This document shows, in pieces, positions 1-11,061 of a stretch of DNA of 64,000 nt. The stretch's first letter is position 1. Each line of letters begins with the position of its first letter. Under the pieces are notes generated by a model, which ran no database searches, was not told where the DNA came from, and saw nothing but the letters and a program-made list of their open reading frames with translations. Made by a program: the position numbers and the translations under genes. The DNA is from Flavobacterium luminosum (GTDB lineage: Bacteria > Bacteroidota > Bacteroidia > Flavobacteriales > Flavobacteriaceae): assembly GCF_023635005.1 (NCBI RefSeq), contig NZ_JAMLJM010000003.1:248001-312000 (forward strand), read 5' to 3'.

Positions 1-1467
1 TTCAATTTGGGCAGGCAAAGACGCTTCTAAAACAGCAATCGTTAGTACGTCTTTTACAGGATTAGGATATATTTCCATTTTTGAATCCTCCACTTCGTTG
101 ACTGTCAAAACTTTATTGAGCATCGTTTGAAAATCCGGGATACCGTAACCATAGTAAATATCCGGAGTCGAATACCTATCTGCCGATGCTTTGATTAATT
201 GTACGATCTCTGTATTGGTTTTGGAAGGAAAAGCCGACCAAAACGAGGTGATGGCTCCTGCTAAAATTGGAGAAGCAAAGGAAGTACCATCGGCTGTATG
301 TACCGTACCTGTTTCGTTGGCTACCACCGAAGCGGTACCCATTGCCATAACATCCGGTTTGATACGGTTATCGGCCGTAGGTCCAATGGAACTGAATGAT
401 GATCTAGTTTCTGTAGCGTTTACAGCACCCACTGTTATATTCATTGCGGCATCTGCCGGAGTCAAAATATTGGGTTGTGTAGTACTTCCTGAATTTCCGG
501 CAGAGCTAACACAAATCATTCCTCTGGAAAATGCTATATCCGTAGCTCTAGCTATTACTGAAACCTGACCGTTCATTTGTGTATAGGAATAGCTATAGTT
601 AGGGTTGTCATAAGAAAAATAACCTAAAGACGTATTAATAACATCTACTCCTAACCTATCGGCTTGTTCCGCGGCTTCCACCCAATAACTTTCTTCCACC
701 GGAGATTCGCTAGCCACATCTTCTGTAATAAACAGATAATAATGGGCATCGGGAGCTGTTCCTACTAAATTGGTCGTGATGGCTCCCATCGTTGAGAGCA
801 CCATGGTTCCGTGAGGATGTCCGATATAAAAATTGGAGGAACGGTTTACATAATTGTAACCGCCTAAAATCAATCCGTTATCTCTTAAATGTTGAAAAGG
901 TTCTGTCGTGTTCACTCCAGGAAATCCTGCATCCATAATGGCAACTATTTTTCCTGCTCCAGTAAAATTTTGCTGGTGCAATACTTGCGCGTTTAACATT
1001 TGAATTTGTGTGGCCGAACTTCCGTAATTGTATGCGGTTTTCGTATTGAAGCCTTTATTTATAACGTTATAAGGTTGTGCGGATTTTGACGCTACTCTTC
1101 CTCCCGTATTTAAAGCGTGATTGGCATATTGAATCCGATGTACAAAAGAGAGCGCACTTAATGCTGCTATAGCTATTTGAGTTCCCCGAACGTGCACTCC
1201 GTTAAGCCATTTTGATTTTGCCAATACAGTAATTCCATTGGAAGCTGCAATTTGATCTAGGTAAGTCTGTTCTAGAGGCGCATCCTTGGTATCGAGAGCT
1301 ATTCCCTGAGTTGTTCTTCTATCGAGAGAACGTTGGCTTAATTCAGACAATGGATTGTTAAAAAAATGGGACGCATTGGGTTTATCCAAAAAATAGACCC
1401 AAGCCTCTTCATTTTGACCAAAAACAGTGCTGGTAATTAGAAGTAAACTGAGGAATATGTTTTTCAT
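1..1467 (-). CDS. Secreted S8 (subtilisin-like) serine peptidase with T9SS sorting domain, partial
   Basis: This is an extracellular or surface serine protease whose 3' end lies beyond the window; 489 codons are visible without a stop. It begins with a signal peptide of about 18 residues ending FGQ. The catalytic triad is readable: Asp179 in IMDAG, His219 in GHPHGTM and Ser396 in GTSFAS, with the oxyanion-hole Asn in SSAGNSG. From about residue 466 a new segment, EIYPNPVKDVL, matches the start of the type A C-terminal sorting domain used by the Bacteroidota type IX secretion system, so the protein is probably exported through the outer membrane and cleaved or anchored. The ATG at 1467 is chosen because the signal peptide follows it directly and a good promoter lies just upstream. 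The substrate cannot be told from sequence. Confidence 0.93.
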   Translation of the reverse strand, partial: MKNIFLSLLLITSTVFGQNEEAWVYFLDKPNASHFFNNPLSELSQRSLDRRTTQGIALDTKDAPLEQTYLDQIAASNGITVLAKSKWLNGVHVRGTQIAIAALSALSFVHRIQYANHALNTGGRVASKSAQPYNVINKGFNTKTAYNYGSSATQIQMLNAQVLHQQNFTGAGKIVAIMDAGFPGVNTTEPFQHLRDNGLILGGYNYVNRSSNFYIGHPHGTMVLSTMGAITTNLVGTAPDAHYYLFITEDVASESPVEESYWVEAAEQADRLGVDVINTSLGYFSYDNPNYSYSYTQMNGQVSVIARATDIAFSRGMICVSSAGNSGSTTQPNILTPADAAMNITVGAVNATETRSSFSSIGPTADNRIKPDVMAMGTASVVANETGTVHTADGTSFASPILAGAITSFWSAFPSKTNTEIVQLIKASADRYSTPDIYYGYGIPDFQTMLNKVLTVNEVEDSKMEIYPNPVKDVLTIAVLEASLPAQIE

Positions 1468-1487
1468 GATACACACTTTTGATCCTT

Positions 1488-1519
1488 CAAATATAAACAA
1501 TGCTCCAGTATAATCACAA
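1488..1519 (-). promoter_or_regulatory. Promoter of the S8 peptidase gene
   Basis: On the minus strand a -33 TTG (1519-1517) is followed after 21 bases by the -7 box TATATTTG (1495-1488). This matches the Bacteroidota consensus TTG-N19-21-TAnnTTTG and lies about 20 bases before the ATG. Confidence 0.65.
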
Positions 1520-1524
1520 GGTTT

Positions 1525-2712
1525 TTAAGAAATTACCCCTGATCCAATTAATTCTTCGCCGAGATGCCATGAGACAAATTGCCCTTGAGTAATGGCCGAT
1601 TGTGGTTGATCGAACTCAACATACATTCCCGAATCAAACATAAGTAAGGTAGCGTCTTGTAATTCTTGACGGTAACGAATGCGCGCTTTTACTTTCATTG
1701 TTTGGCCTGCTTTTAAAGCCAAATCAGGTCGAATCCAATGTATTTCTTCCTTGGCTACAAACAAGGCTTTTCTGAACAATCCGGGATGATTGTGTCCTTG
1801 TCCGGTATAGATAGCATTGGTTGGAATATCGGTAGCGATAATAAACAAAGGTTCTTTGGTCCCACCAACATTCAATCCTTTTCTTTGTCCGATGGTATAA
1901 TAATGAGCTCCTTGGTGTTTTCCCACCACTTTTGCCATTGCTGGAGTATAGTGTATTGGTGATGATTCTGATTTAAGTCGATCTTCTTCCGAATGAAAAG
2001 TAGTCGATTCTGCCTTGAATATTTCATTTTCGGCAGAAACTTCATAAATCAAACCTTCTTTAGGCTGTAACTGTTGTTGTAAAAATTCCGGTAAACGAAC
2101 CTTTCCAATAAAGCAAAGTCCTTGTGAATCTTTCTTCTCCGCCGTTACCAATTCCATTTTTGACGCAATTTCCCTCACTTGAGGTTTGGTCAATTCTCCA
2201 ATCGGGAATAAGGCTTTGGCTAATTGCTCTTGAGACAATTGACATAAAAAATACGATTGGTCTTTGTTACCATCGACTCCTGCCAACAGTTGATATACCG
2301 GTTTCCCATCGACTTCTATTTCGCCTTTACGGCAATAATGTCCCGTAGCCACATAATCGGCACCTAGAGAAAGGGCGATTTTCATGAAAACATCAAACTT
2401 GATTTCACGATTACACAAAACATCCGGGTTGGGCGTACGTCCTTTTTCGTATTCACTGAACATATAATCAACGATACGTTCTTTGTATTGTTCACTCAAA
2501 TCGACGGTTTGAAACGGAATACCAAGTTTTTGGGCTACCAATAAGGCATCATTACTGTCTTCTAGCCAAGGACATTCGTTAGAAATGGTCACCGAATCAT
2601 CGTGCCAATTCTTCATGAAAAGCCCAATGACTTCATAACCTTGCTCTTTTAACAAATAAGCCGCCACACTGGAATCTACACCACCTGACAAGCCTACAAC
2701 CACTCGTTTCAT
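1525..2712 (-). CDS. mnmA: tRNA-specific 2-thiouridylase MnmA
   Basis: MnmA transfers sulfur to U34 of the Lys, Glu and Gln tRNAs in the cytoplasm, giving the s2U part of mnm5s2U. The 395-residue protein starts with the PP-loop ATP pyrophosphatase motif SGGVDSS (residues 9-15). The catalytic pair of cysteines is present: Cys100 in PDVLCNRE and Cys200 in DSQGLCFIG, at nearly the same positions as in E. coli (102 and 199). The motif GHYCRK and the C-terminal GQFVSWH region also fit. It is about 30 residues longer than the E. coli enzyme because of an extra hydrophilic segment around residues 225-260. It has its own predicted promoter and lies downstream of the YwqK-like gene on the same strand. 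Confidence 0.97.
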   Translation of the reverse strand: MKRVVVGLSGGVDSSVAAYLLKEQGYEVIGLFMKNWHDDSVTISNECPWLEDSNDALLVAQKLGIPFQTVDLSEQYKERIVDYMFSEYEKGRTPNPDVLCNREIKFDVFMKIALSLGADYVATGHYCRKGEIEVDGKPVYQLLAGVDGNKDQSYFLCQLSQEQLAKALFPIGELTKPQVREIASKMELVTAEKKDSQGLCFIGKVRLPEFLQQQLQPKEGLIYEVSAENEIFKAESTTFHSEEDRLKSESSPIHYTPAMAKVVGKHQGAHYYTIGQRKGLNVGGTKEPLFIIATDIPTNAIYTGQGHNHPGLFRKALFVAKEEIHWIRPDLALKAGQTMKVKARIRYRQELQDATLLMFDSGMYVEFDQPQSAITQGQFVSWHLGEELIGSGVIS

Positions 2713-2744
2713 TTCGTTTTGCTTTTAAATGTAATTTGGGACTG

Positions 2745-2752
2745 CAAAGTTA
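2745..2752 (-). promoter_or_regulatory. -7 box of the mnmA promoter
   Basis: TAACTTTG on the minus strand matches TAnnTTTG and lies 33 bases before the mnmA ATG, overlapping the stop region of the upstream gene. No clear TTG is found at -33, so this is a weaker call than its neighbours. Confidence 0.4.
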
Positions 2753-3460
2753 CTGTTTCTTTTGTAAACTTGGTTTTTTATATCCGTTGATTGTATCGGC
2801 ATTCATTTTACGGACTAATTTTCCGTTTTCGAAATACTCCCAAATTCCTTTTTTCTTATCATCTTTAAAATTTCCGACAATTACTAATTTTCCATATTCG
2901 TCGTATACTTTATAAGGACCGTGCATTTTTCCGTCTAAGAAAGTAGATTCTTCGACTAATTTCCCTTCTTTGTTGTATTTTTTTGCCACTCCATTTTTCA
3001 TTCCATTCTTGTAGGTAACATCTTCTCCTAAAATACCGTTGCTATAATATACTTTTCGGGATCCTTCTAGTTTATCATCGATATAATTTTCCGTAGTCAT
3101 CACGCTAGTCAATCCTTTGTGATAATACTTCCAAACACCTTGGCGTTTTTTGTTTATGATATTTCCTTCGCTTACTTTTTTTCCTTTTTCATCATAGAAA
3201 ATCGTATATGCTCCTCCTTTACCATCAAAATTACGGGTAGCCATAATGATTTTTTTATCACTGTTGGCATAATATGTAAAAAGGCCTTGTTCTTTTCCGT
3301 CTATAAACTTGCCTTCATAACGAAGCAGTTTAGAATCATCATAGTACCCTTTCCATAGACCATGACGTTCTCCTTTAGCATTTGTCTGATTTTCTTTGAC
3401 TTGTGCAATCGCTGCAGTTTTTACAAATAGGAATACTACCAGTAATTTAATTATTTTCAT
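2750..3460 (-). CDS. YwqK/MORN-repeat family exported protein
   Basis: A 236-residue protein with an N-terminal signal peptide (MKIIKLLVVFLFVKTAAIAQ) followed by roughly eight short repeats of the form G-x-W-x-Y-Y-x-x-G-K/Y-L, for example GLWKGYYDD, GVWKYYHKG and GIWEYFENG. These are MORN/YwqK-type repeats, which fold as beta-hairpins. Proteins of this kind are annotated as toxin-antitoxin system YwqK family antitoxin, but nothing here supports a toxin partner and the signal peptide points to the periplasm or cell surface. No lipobox is visible. The function is unknown. The gene has its own strong promoter upstream and is followed closely by mnmA. Confidence 0.8.
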   Translation of the reverse strand: MKIIKLLVVFLFVKTAAIAQVKENQTNAKGERHGLWKGYYDDSKLLRYEGKFIDGKEQGLFTYYANSDKKIIMATRNFDGKGGAYTIFYDEKGKKVSEGNIINKKRQGVWKYYHKGLTSVMTTENYIDDKLEGSRKVYYSNGILGEDVTYKNGMKNGVAKKYNKEGKLVEESTFLDGKMHGPYKVYDEYGKLVIVGNFKDDKKKGIWEYFENGKLVRKMNADTINGYKKPSLQKKQ

Positions 3461-3484
3461 TTCTTTCTTTTTTCAAAATAAACT

Positions 3485-3515
3485 CAAAAGTATTGGATTT
3501 ATTTTTTGAGAACAA
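3485..3515 (-). promoter_or_regulatory. Promoter of the YwqK-like gene
   Basis: On the minus strand TTG (3515-3513) is followed after exactly 20 bases by TACTTTTG (3492-3485), the Bacteroidota -33/-7 pattern. The ATG is at 3460. Confidence 0.65.
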
Positions 3516-3693
3516 AAATTAAGCCAATTACTTCTAAAATCTACGGTTTTATACGAATATAGTACGATTCTAAATCGAGAATCACTCGTTCTCATTCGAC
3601 CAGTACATCATAATTTTTATCGACACCTCATAATAAAAATAAAATTCTAACATCATGAAGTAATGGTTATACGACAAGCATACTAATAATTTA

Positions 3694-4494
3694 TTATGCT
3701 CCCAGTTCGATTGCCCTATTGTTGGCACTTTGCATGGCATGTGCAATTATTTTATCCAATGCATTGGTTTCAAAAACTTTGAGAGCACTCTCAGTAGTCC
3801 CTCCTTTTGAAGCTACCTTAGTAATCAGTTCATTGTAGGACAAATTGCTCGTACTTTGTAAATTAATCGCTCCAAGAAACGTTTGATGCACCAAAACCTC
3901 GGCTTCGGAAGAGGAAAACCCAAAATCTTCAGCCGCTTCAATCATAGCATTCATAAAATAAAACACATAAGCTGGTCCGCTTCCTGAAACCGCTGTAGCC
4001 GGATTAATCAGAGACTCATCTTCTACATAAATTGACTTTCCTGTAGTATTGATTAAATTTTGAACAATAAACAAATCTTTCCTATCGGTTTCTGCAGAAG
4101 CCGAAAAAACAGTCATTCCTAATCCGATTTGGGTTCCCAAATTAGGCATTGAACGAATTACTTTTTTAACGGATAATTTTTCTTTAATCTTTTCAATAGA
4201 AACTCCCGCCATTACCGATAATACAATTTGTTCGTCCGTAATGAATTGTTTTAGCGTTTTTGCTACTTCCTCGAAATCCTGCGGTTTGGTGGCCAGAATT
4301 ACAATATCAGATGCTGTTATATTTAAGTCCGGTAGCTTTTGAAAATTAACCATTGGTATTCCTAGAGACATTTCGGATTGGGGTAATGTTCTTGTGACTA
4401 CATAAATATCTTCACTTTTAATAAATTTTGATTTGATAAAACTACTGGCAAATGTTTTACCTAAATTCCCAAAACCAATAATTGAAATTTTCAT
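3694..4494 (-). CDS. proC: Pyrroline-5-carboxylate reductase ProC
   Basis: ProC reduces 1-pyrroline-5-carboxylate to proline with NAD(P)H, the last step of proline synthesis. The 266-residue length is normal. The N-terminal Rossmann motif IIGFGNLG (residues 5-12) binds the dinucleotide. Family motifs follow: ILATKPQ, VMAGVSIEKI, RSMPNLGTQIG, AVSGSGPAYVFYFMNAMIEA and the C-terminal VASKGGTTESAL signature. It is read on the minus strand between yidC and the YwqK-like gene. The yidC terminator lies upstream, so it is probably a separate transcript. Confidence 0.96.
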   Translation of the reverse strand: MKISIIGFGNLGKTFASSFIKSKFIKSEDIYVVTRTLPQSEMSLGIPMVNFQKLPDLNITASDIVILATKPQDFEEVAKTLKQFITDEQIVLSVMAGVSIEKIKEKLSVKKVIRSMPNLGTQIGLGMTVFSASAETDRKDLFIVQNLINTTGKSIYVEDESLINPATAVSGSGPAYVFYFMNAMIEAAEDFGFSSSEAEVLVHQTFLGAINLQSTSNLSYNELITKVASKGGTTESALKVFETNALDKIIAHAMQSANNRAIELGA

Positions 4495-4528
4495 AATAAA
4501 ATAGTTGTATATTGTTGCTGTAGAATAG

Positions 4529-4570
4529 AAAAATCCCTGCTTTGAACTTTTACAAGAATCAAAACAGGGA
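4529..4570 (-). terminator. Rho-independent terminator after yidC
   Basis: The inverted repeat pairs TCCCTG and TTTGA at 4534 onward with TCAAA and CAGGGA ending at 4570. In the minus direction the hairpin is followed by GGGATTTTTC, giving the U-tract. Confidence 0.75.
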
Positions 4571-4600
4571 CTGTATTTTTAAGGAGTACTAATTTTTGTA

Positions 4601-6472
4601 TTATTTATTTCCTTTTGCTTTTTTATGCGCTTCCGCTTGTTCCATGGCTTCTTGTAATTTTTGCTGGAACTTGCTAGGCTTTTTAGGCTCTTTTAATTTA
4701 TTCTCCTGAATTTGCGCATGAATTCTTTGTTCATCTACCACATAATTCTTGATGTAGAACATAATTCCTAAAGTCATTAAGTTAGAGAACAAGTTATATA
4801 AACTCAGACCAGAACCATAGTTATTAAAGAAAATCAACATCATTATAGGAGAGATGTAAATCATCATTTTCATGATTTTACCCATATCCGGCATTCCTTC
4901 TTGTTGTGGTGCTGCCATTTGTTGATCTCCAGTAGTATACTTCATGTAGAAGAAAATCGCGATCGCTGCCAAGATAGGCAATAAACTTACGTGATTTCCA
5001 TAAAGAGGGATTCTGAACGGTAATTGTAACACCGCATCATACGAAGATAAATCTTCAGCCCAAAGGAATCCTTTTTGTCTTAACTCTATAGCCGCCGGGA
5101 AATACTTGAAGGAAGCAAACATGAATGGCATTTGAATCAATGCTGGAATACAACCCGCCATTGGATTAACGCCTGCTTTGTTATACAACTTCATGGTTTC
5201 TTGCTGACGCTTTACAGGATCTTTGAATTTCTCGTTAATCTCATTCAATTCCGGACGCAATACCTTCATTTTTGCTTGAGACAAGAATGATTTATAGGTA
5301 ATTGGCGACATAGCCATTTTGATAAGAATCGTGAATACGATAATCGCTATTCCGTACGACATGAATGTACCGATGAAACCAAATAACGGCACGAAGATAA
5401 ATTTGTTAATCCATCCGAAGATACCCCAACCTAATGGAACGATTTCATCTAAATTTTTGTCGTAATTATTTAAAATCTGATAATCGGCAGGACCGTAATA
5501 CCAGTTCATTTTGTAGTCTAGCTCTCCATTGTTGAAGGCCAACGGCAAAGAAGCTTTGAAGTTTTTAGTAAATACACTGTCTACTTCTTCGTCTTTGATT
5601 AAGTTCTGAGAAGCTAGTTTAGCTGTTTTAAAAGGTTTCTCTGTCAATAAAATAGACGTGAAGAAATGTTGCTTGAAGGCTACATAAGAAACTTCGTTTA
5701 CTTCTTCCTCTTCGTCTGATTGTCCTAAATAGTTGTCTTTACCGTCTTCATATTCATAAACCATTTCAGTTAAAGTATTCTCGTAAGAAATACTTTTTTC
5801 ATTGCGGTACGCTTTTAAATTCCATTCTAAATTAGCCGGGTTTGAAGTATTTAAAACCGAAGCCAATCCTTGTGAACGCACATCAAAATCTAACATATAA
5901 TCGTTAGCTTTTAATACGTATTTGTATTCTAGGAACTGATCTTGCCCCGCTTTAAGTTTCATGGAAAGGATTTGATTCCCATCGGCTTTAGAAAGCGTTG
6001 GCTCAAAAAACAATTCTTTGGTATTGAGTACTTTTCCTTCTTTGGTCAGTAATGCAATGTTTAAATTGGCATTGTTCTCTTTAATTAACTGAACCAAAGG
6101 GCCGTTTTTATCGATGGATTTGAAATTTTTGAGTGTCGCCTCTGCTATATACCCTCCTTTATTTGCAATTTTTAGAATTACCAACTCATTTTCTAAAGTT
6201 GTGAATTCGTTTTTTGCAGACGGTAATGATGCTGAATAAGCGAAACTTCCCAAACTCGCTTGCATGGCTTTTACCTGAGAAGAATCGGAAGCCACTGCTT
6301 TCGTTTTTTCCGTTTCTGAAGCCGTAACGGTTTTGATTTCTTGTTCCTTTTTAGCTTTTTCGGCATCAATTTCAGCCTGAGAGGGTTGATTGGTGTACAT
6401 GATGTACATCATAATCCCAAAAATTAACGTAAATCCAATAATTGAATTAAAATCAAATTTTTTTTGTTCCAT
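4601..6472 (-). CDS. yidC: Membrane protein insertase YidC
   Basis: YidC inserts and folds inner-membrane proteins, alone or with SecYEG. The 623-residue protein has the Gram-negative layout: an N-terminal membrane anchor (GFTLIFGIMMYIMYT, residues 13-27), a large periplasmic domain (about 60-350), then the conserved five-segment core from about residue 355. The core contains the amphipathic loop MKVLRPELNEINEKF, the motif GCIPALIQMPFMFASFKYF and a final helix pair ahead of a basic tail rich in Lys and Gln (EPKKPSKFQQKLQEAMEQAEAH is typical of ribosome-contacting tails). It lies downstream of pyrG on the same strand; the 180-base gap holds a dispersed repeat that could affect the shared transcript. 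Confidence 0.97.
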   Translation of the reverse strand: MEQKKFDFNSIIGFTLIFGIMMYIMYTNQPSQAEIDAEKAKKEQEIKTVTASETEKTKAVASDSSQVKAMQASLGSFAYSASLPSAKNEFTTLENELVILKIANKGGYIAEATLKNFKSIDKNGPLVQLIKENNANLNIALLTKEGKVLNTKELFFEPTLSKADGNQILSMKLKAGQDQFLEYKYVLKANDYMLDFDVRSQGLASVLNTSNPANLEWNLKAYRNEKSISYENTLTEMVYEYEDGKDNYLGQSDEEEEVNEVSYVAFKQHFFTSILLTEKPFKTAKLASQNLIKDEEVDSVFTKNFKASLPLAFNNGELDYKMNWYYGPADYQILNNYDKNLDEIVPLGWGIFGWINKFIFVPLFGFIGTFMSYGIAIIVFTILIKMAMSPITYKSFLSQAKMKVLRPELNEINEKFKDPVKRQQETMKLYNKAGVNPMAGCIPALIQMPFMFASFKYFPAAIELRQKGFLWAEDLSSYDAVLQLPFRIPLYGNHVSLLPILAAIAIFFYMKYTTGDQQMAAPQQEGMPDMGKIMKMMIYISPIMMLIFFNNYGSGLSLYNLFSNLMTLGIMFYIKNYVVDEQRIHAQIQENKLKEPKKPSKFQQKLQEAMEQAEAHKKAKGNK

Positions 6473-6559
6473 TGTTAAAATTTAGCTTTCAGCGTTAGGC
6501 TTTCAGCATTGGTTAGTCTACTATTTTTACTTTTTGTTACCCAAATAATCAAGAGGATT

Positions 6560-6623
6560 GCTCCTAGCCCTGATGGCAGTGGCAGCCTAAGCGCAGCTTA
6601 GCTATAACGAACAGCAGGAAAGA
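6560..6623 (-). repeat. Flavobacterial intergenic repeat with a central hairpin
   Basis: Between pyrG and yidC a structured block reads, on the plus strand, CTCCTAGCCCTGATGGCAGT, then a perfect 5-bp hairpin TAAGC-GCA-GCTTA (about 6588-6600), then TATAACGAACAGCAGGAAAG. The outer CCTG and CAGG can also pair. From memory, blocks beginning CTCCTAGCCC and ending AGCAGGAAA with a variable hairpin in the middle recur between genes in many Flavobacterium genomes. The function is not known to me. Only one copy is in this window, so the repeat status rests on recall. Confidence 0.55.
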
Positions 6624-6653
6624 CCATTACTGAAAAGCCCCAGCCATTCGCTC

Positions 6654-8599
<1,946 letters not shown>

Positions 8600-8615
8600 T
8601 TTTTGAAGGAAAATA

Positions 8616-8659
8616 AAAAAACAGAGCGCGCTCTTTTTAAAAAGCTACCCTCTGTTTTT
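8616..8659 (-). terminator. Terminator after the OsmC gene
   Basis: ACAGAG near 8621 pairs with CTCTGT at 8650-8655; T and A runs flank the hairpin, so it could act in both directions. In the minus direction it follows the OsmC stop at 8686 and ends in a T-tract. Confidence 0.65.
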
Positions 8660-8685
8660 CAATGTATTATTGTCTATCTTAAGAA

Positions 8686-9090
8686 TTAATCCCAGTTGAA
8701 AACGATTACTTTTTTAATATCGGGATGCAAGCTAAAAAATACCGGACAGGTCATTGCGGTTCTTTCCAAGATCGTTCTGGTTTTCTCATCTGCTGCTATT
8801 CCCATTGAAAAAGTGACATGAATTTCGGTGATTCTTCTCGGATCTGTTCCCATTACCTTGGTCACTTCAGCTGTAGCTCCTGAAAAATCGACCTCCATTT
8901 CTCTGGCTTTGATTCCCATAACAGTAAACATGCAAGAAGCTAATCCGTTGGCTACTGTATCCGTTGGAGAAAATGCTTCTCCTTTTCCGTTGTTATCCAG
9001 TGGTGCATCAGAAATTATTTCTGAACCTGATTGTAAATGTATCGAAGAGGTGCGTAAATCACCTAAATAAGTCACTTTTGATGTTGCCAT
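8686..9090 (-). CDS. OsmC family peroxiredoxin-like protein
   Basis: A 134-residue OsmC/Ohr-superfamily protein of the YhfA-like type. It has the two conserved cysteines, Cys53 in GLASCMFTVM and Cys115 in TAMTCPVFFSL, which in OsmC and Ohr reduce organic hydroperoxides with thiols as donors. The region MGTDPRRITEIHVTF is typical of the central beta sheet. Its ATG overlaps the stop codon of the upstream LysM gene by one base (TAATG), so the two are translationally coupled. The usual role is defence against organic peroxides; the actual substrate is not shown. Confidence 0.9.
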   Translation of the reverse strand: MATSKVTYLGDLRTSSIHLQSGSEIISDAPLDNNGKGEAFSPTDTVANGLASCMFTVMGIKAREMEVDFSGATAEVTKVMGTDPRRITEIHVTFSMGIAADEKTRTILERTAMTCPVFFSLHPDIKKVIVFNWD

Positions 9091-11033
9091 TAGTCTGCTT
9101 GTTTTATTGTTAAATCGGTATCATAATATAAAATATGTACCCCTTTATTCTGGAAGCCGCCTTCAGGGTTGGCGACATAATTAAATTCACTTTCTACTTG
9201 TTCTGATGCCATTTCACTAAATGTTTCCATTATAGCACGCTCTTGGTTAAGACGCAATAAGACATCAAAAGTCACATCAAATCCGCGGGTTGCAAACGGA
9301 TTAGGCAACACCCTATTTTTCTTTTTAAAATCGGATTCGAAAATCTCTCCTTCTGTTGTTCTGTTAGGTCTTGAAACGGAAGGATAATGCAATTTCAATT
9401 TGGTGAGACGATTCATCGGAATTTCTTCGAAATCTAAAGCTTCGTTTTCACCCAAAACTACTAGATTGATCTGAAATTCTTTTAACCAATTCACCAAAGC
9501 ACCGGTAGTACTCAAAATTAAATTGGTTTTTTCTGTTTCCATCACCACATAATTGATTTTATCTTTTACCAAAAGTGATTTCATTTGTGCCACATCTAAA
9601 GTTCCTTTTGGAGTAAAACCAACCAGTTTCACTTCTTTGTGATTGGACTCGATATATTGTTTTACAGAGGCTTTTTTAGGATCAACAACCGCTATCACAT
9701 TGCCTGCTTTTTGACGCATGAAATCAAACATGGCCTGTTTAATATCGTCCGGCATGGTAGTCGCCTGAATTAAATTAGGGAACTTCTTATCGTAATCTTT
9801 CGAAAGCGGAGAAATTACAGGAACTGTTTCAACCAATTGCGCCAATTTTTCGACATTATTTTGATAGAATGGCCCAATAATCGCGTCCATCTCTTTGAGT
9901 CGGTTTTGATACACTAGGGATGCCACATTGGAAGTCGATTTGGTTTCATCAGAGTCTAAAATAGTCACCTCTAGATTCATTCCTAGCACCTTAGCGGAGT
10001 CGATTGCTGCCAAAGCACCAGCATAAAAATCCAAAGTCATGTTCAAGAATTTGTCTTTTCGCAAACGTGATTTTGTAGAATTTACCGTATCCTGATCTAA
10101 TTTAGTGATGTTGAAAGGCAACAACAACGCAACTTTCTTCTTCCCGTTATTCTTGAAGGTTTTGGTCAAATCCACCCATTCTTTTTTTACGGCAGATTTA
10201 GCCTTCACCGGAATTTTAAGCACCATTCCTTCTTGTAATCCTTCTTTAGCCTCTGGATTTAGGGCCAACAACTCATCCACCGAAATCCCTAATTCTCTTG
10301 AGATTCCATATACGGTCTCCTGAGGTTTAACGGTATATTCTGTCGTTTTATATAGTTCCTTAACAACAATTCCTTGCTGAGGAACTACCGGTGTTTCTGC
10401 TTTAGGTTGAACCGCCTTGGAGGTATCTGTTGAAGCTACCACTTCTTTTGGACGTTCCCCTTTGATGAGCAATTTATATCCTATAGGAAGTCCGTTAACA
10501 ATTTCAGGATTTTTTTTCTCTAATTCCTCAACTGTAATCCCGTATTGTTTTGCAATCCCGTATTTGGTTTCTTTGGTTTGTACAATATGGTAAACCGGTT
10601 CTTGTTTTTTAGACACCTGTGGCTTAGCCCATCCTTTTTTCACAGGAATCGTTAATTCCTGACCTATACTTAAACCATTTTTAGTTTCTGGATTGGCTTT
10701 TTCTATTTCTTCTACGCTGACACCATAGAATTTAGACAAACTGTAAAGCGTTTCTTTAGGTTGAACTTCGTGTTTTTTTAAAATTACACTAGTGGCTTCC
10801 TCCTTTTTTTTAGTCTCAGTATTATTTTTGGTTGCCAACGAAATCACTAAAACGGTATTTTCTGCAATTCCTTTTTGAGCATCCGGATTCAGTTTATAAA
10901 TTTCGTTAGGTTTAACGTTGTATTTGTTAGCAATTTGTGTGATTGTTTCTCCTTTTGCTACTTTATGCTTGATCACATTTTGGGCAAAAGAAAACTGTAT
11001 TACCAAGGCTATCAACCATACTATTTTCTTCAT
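9090..11033 (-). CDS. Periplasmic protein with four LysM repeats and a ligand-binding-like domain
   Basis: A 647-residue exported protein. The start at 11033 gives the signal peptide MKKIVWLIALVIQFSFAQ; an upstream in-frame ATG at 11111 lies beyond the predicted promoter and would bury that signal. Four LysM modules follow (roughly residues 20-63, 87-132, 147-191 and 230-275), each with the pattern K-x-E-T-x-x-x-I-A/S-x-x-Y/L-x-(I/V)-x-x-x-E-L/I, which bind peptidoglycan glycan chains. From about residue 300 (KKVALLLPFNI) the protein resembles the periplasmic type 1 binding fold of amino-acid ABC receptors and the LpoA-like proteins. I infer a cell-wall-bound sensor or synthase activator; the ligand is unknown. 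It is followed, with one-base overlap, by the OsmC gene. Confidence 0.88.
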   Translation of the reverse strand: MKKIVWLIALVIQFSFAQNVIKHKVAKGETITQIANKYNVKPNEIYKLNPDAQKGIAENTVLVISLATKNNTETKKKEEATSVILKKHEVQPKETLYSLSKFYGVSVEEIEKANPETKNGLSIGQELTIPVKKGWAKPQVSKKQEPVYHIVQTKETKYGIAKQYGITVEELEKKNPEIVNGLPIGYKLLIKGERPKEVVASTDTSKAVQPKAETPVVPQQGIVVKELYKTTEYTVKPQETVYGISRELGISVDELLALNPEAKEGLQEGMVLKIPVKAKSAVKKEWVDLTKTFKNNGKKKVALLLPFNITKLDQDTVNSTKSRLRKDKFLNMTLDFYAGALAAIDSAKVLGMNLEVTILDSDETKSTSNVASLVYQNRLKEMDAIIGPFYQNNVEKLAQLVETVPVISPLSKDYDKKFPNLIQATTMPDDIKQAMFDFMRQKAGNVIAVVDPKKASVKQYIESNHKEVKLVGFTPKGTLDVAQMKSLLVKDKINYVVMETEKTNLILSTTGALVNWLKEFQINLVVLGENEALDFEEIPMNRLTKLKLHYPSVSRPNRTTEGEIFESDFKKKNRVLPNPFATRGFDVTFDVLLRLNQERAIMETFSEMASEQVESEFNYVANPEGGFQNKGVHILYYDTDLTIKQAD

Positions 11034-11061
11034 TTTTCTTCTTTTAGGGCATTTTTCAGTT

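Noticed and set aside
191..568. Plus-strand frame opposite the subtilisin gene
   Set aside because: The minus strand holds an uninterrupted peptidase with catalytic triad through this stretch.
2750..3460. Antitoxin of a toxin-antitoxin pair
   Set aside because: The family label YwqK antitoxin exists, but this protein has a signal peptide and there is no toxin-like neighbour.
3577..3593. Degenerate copy of the 58 kb repeat upstream of proC region
   Set aside because: GAGAATCACTCGTTCTC forms a short hairpin and recalls ATCGAGAAC, but it lacks the rest of the unit; similarity is too small to claim.
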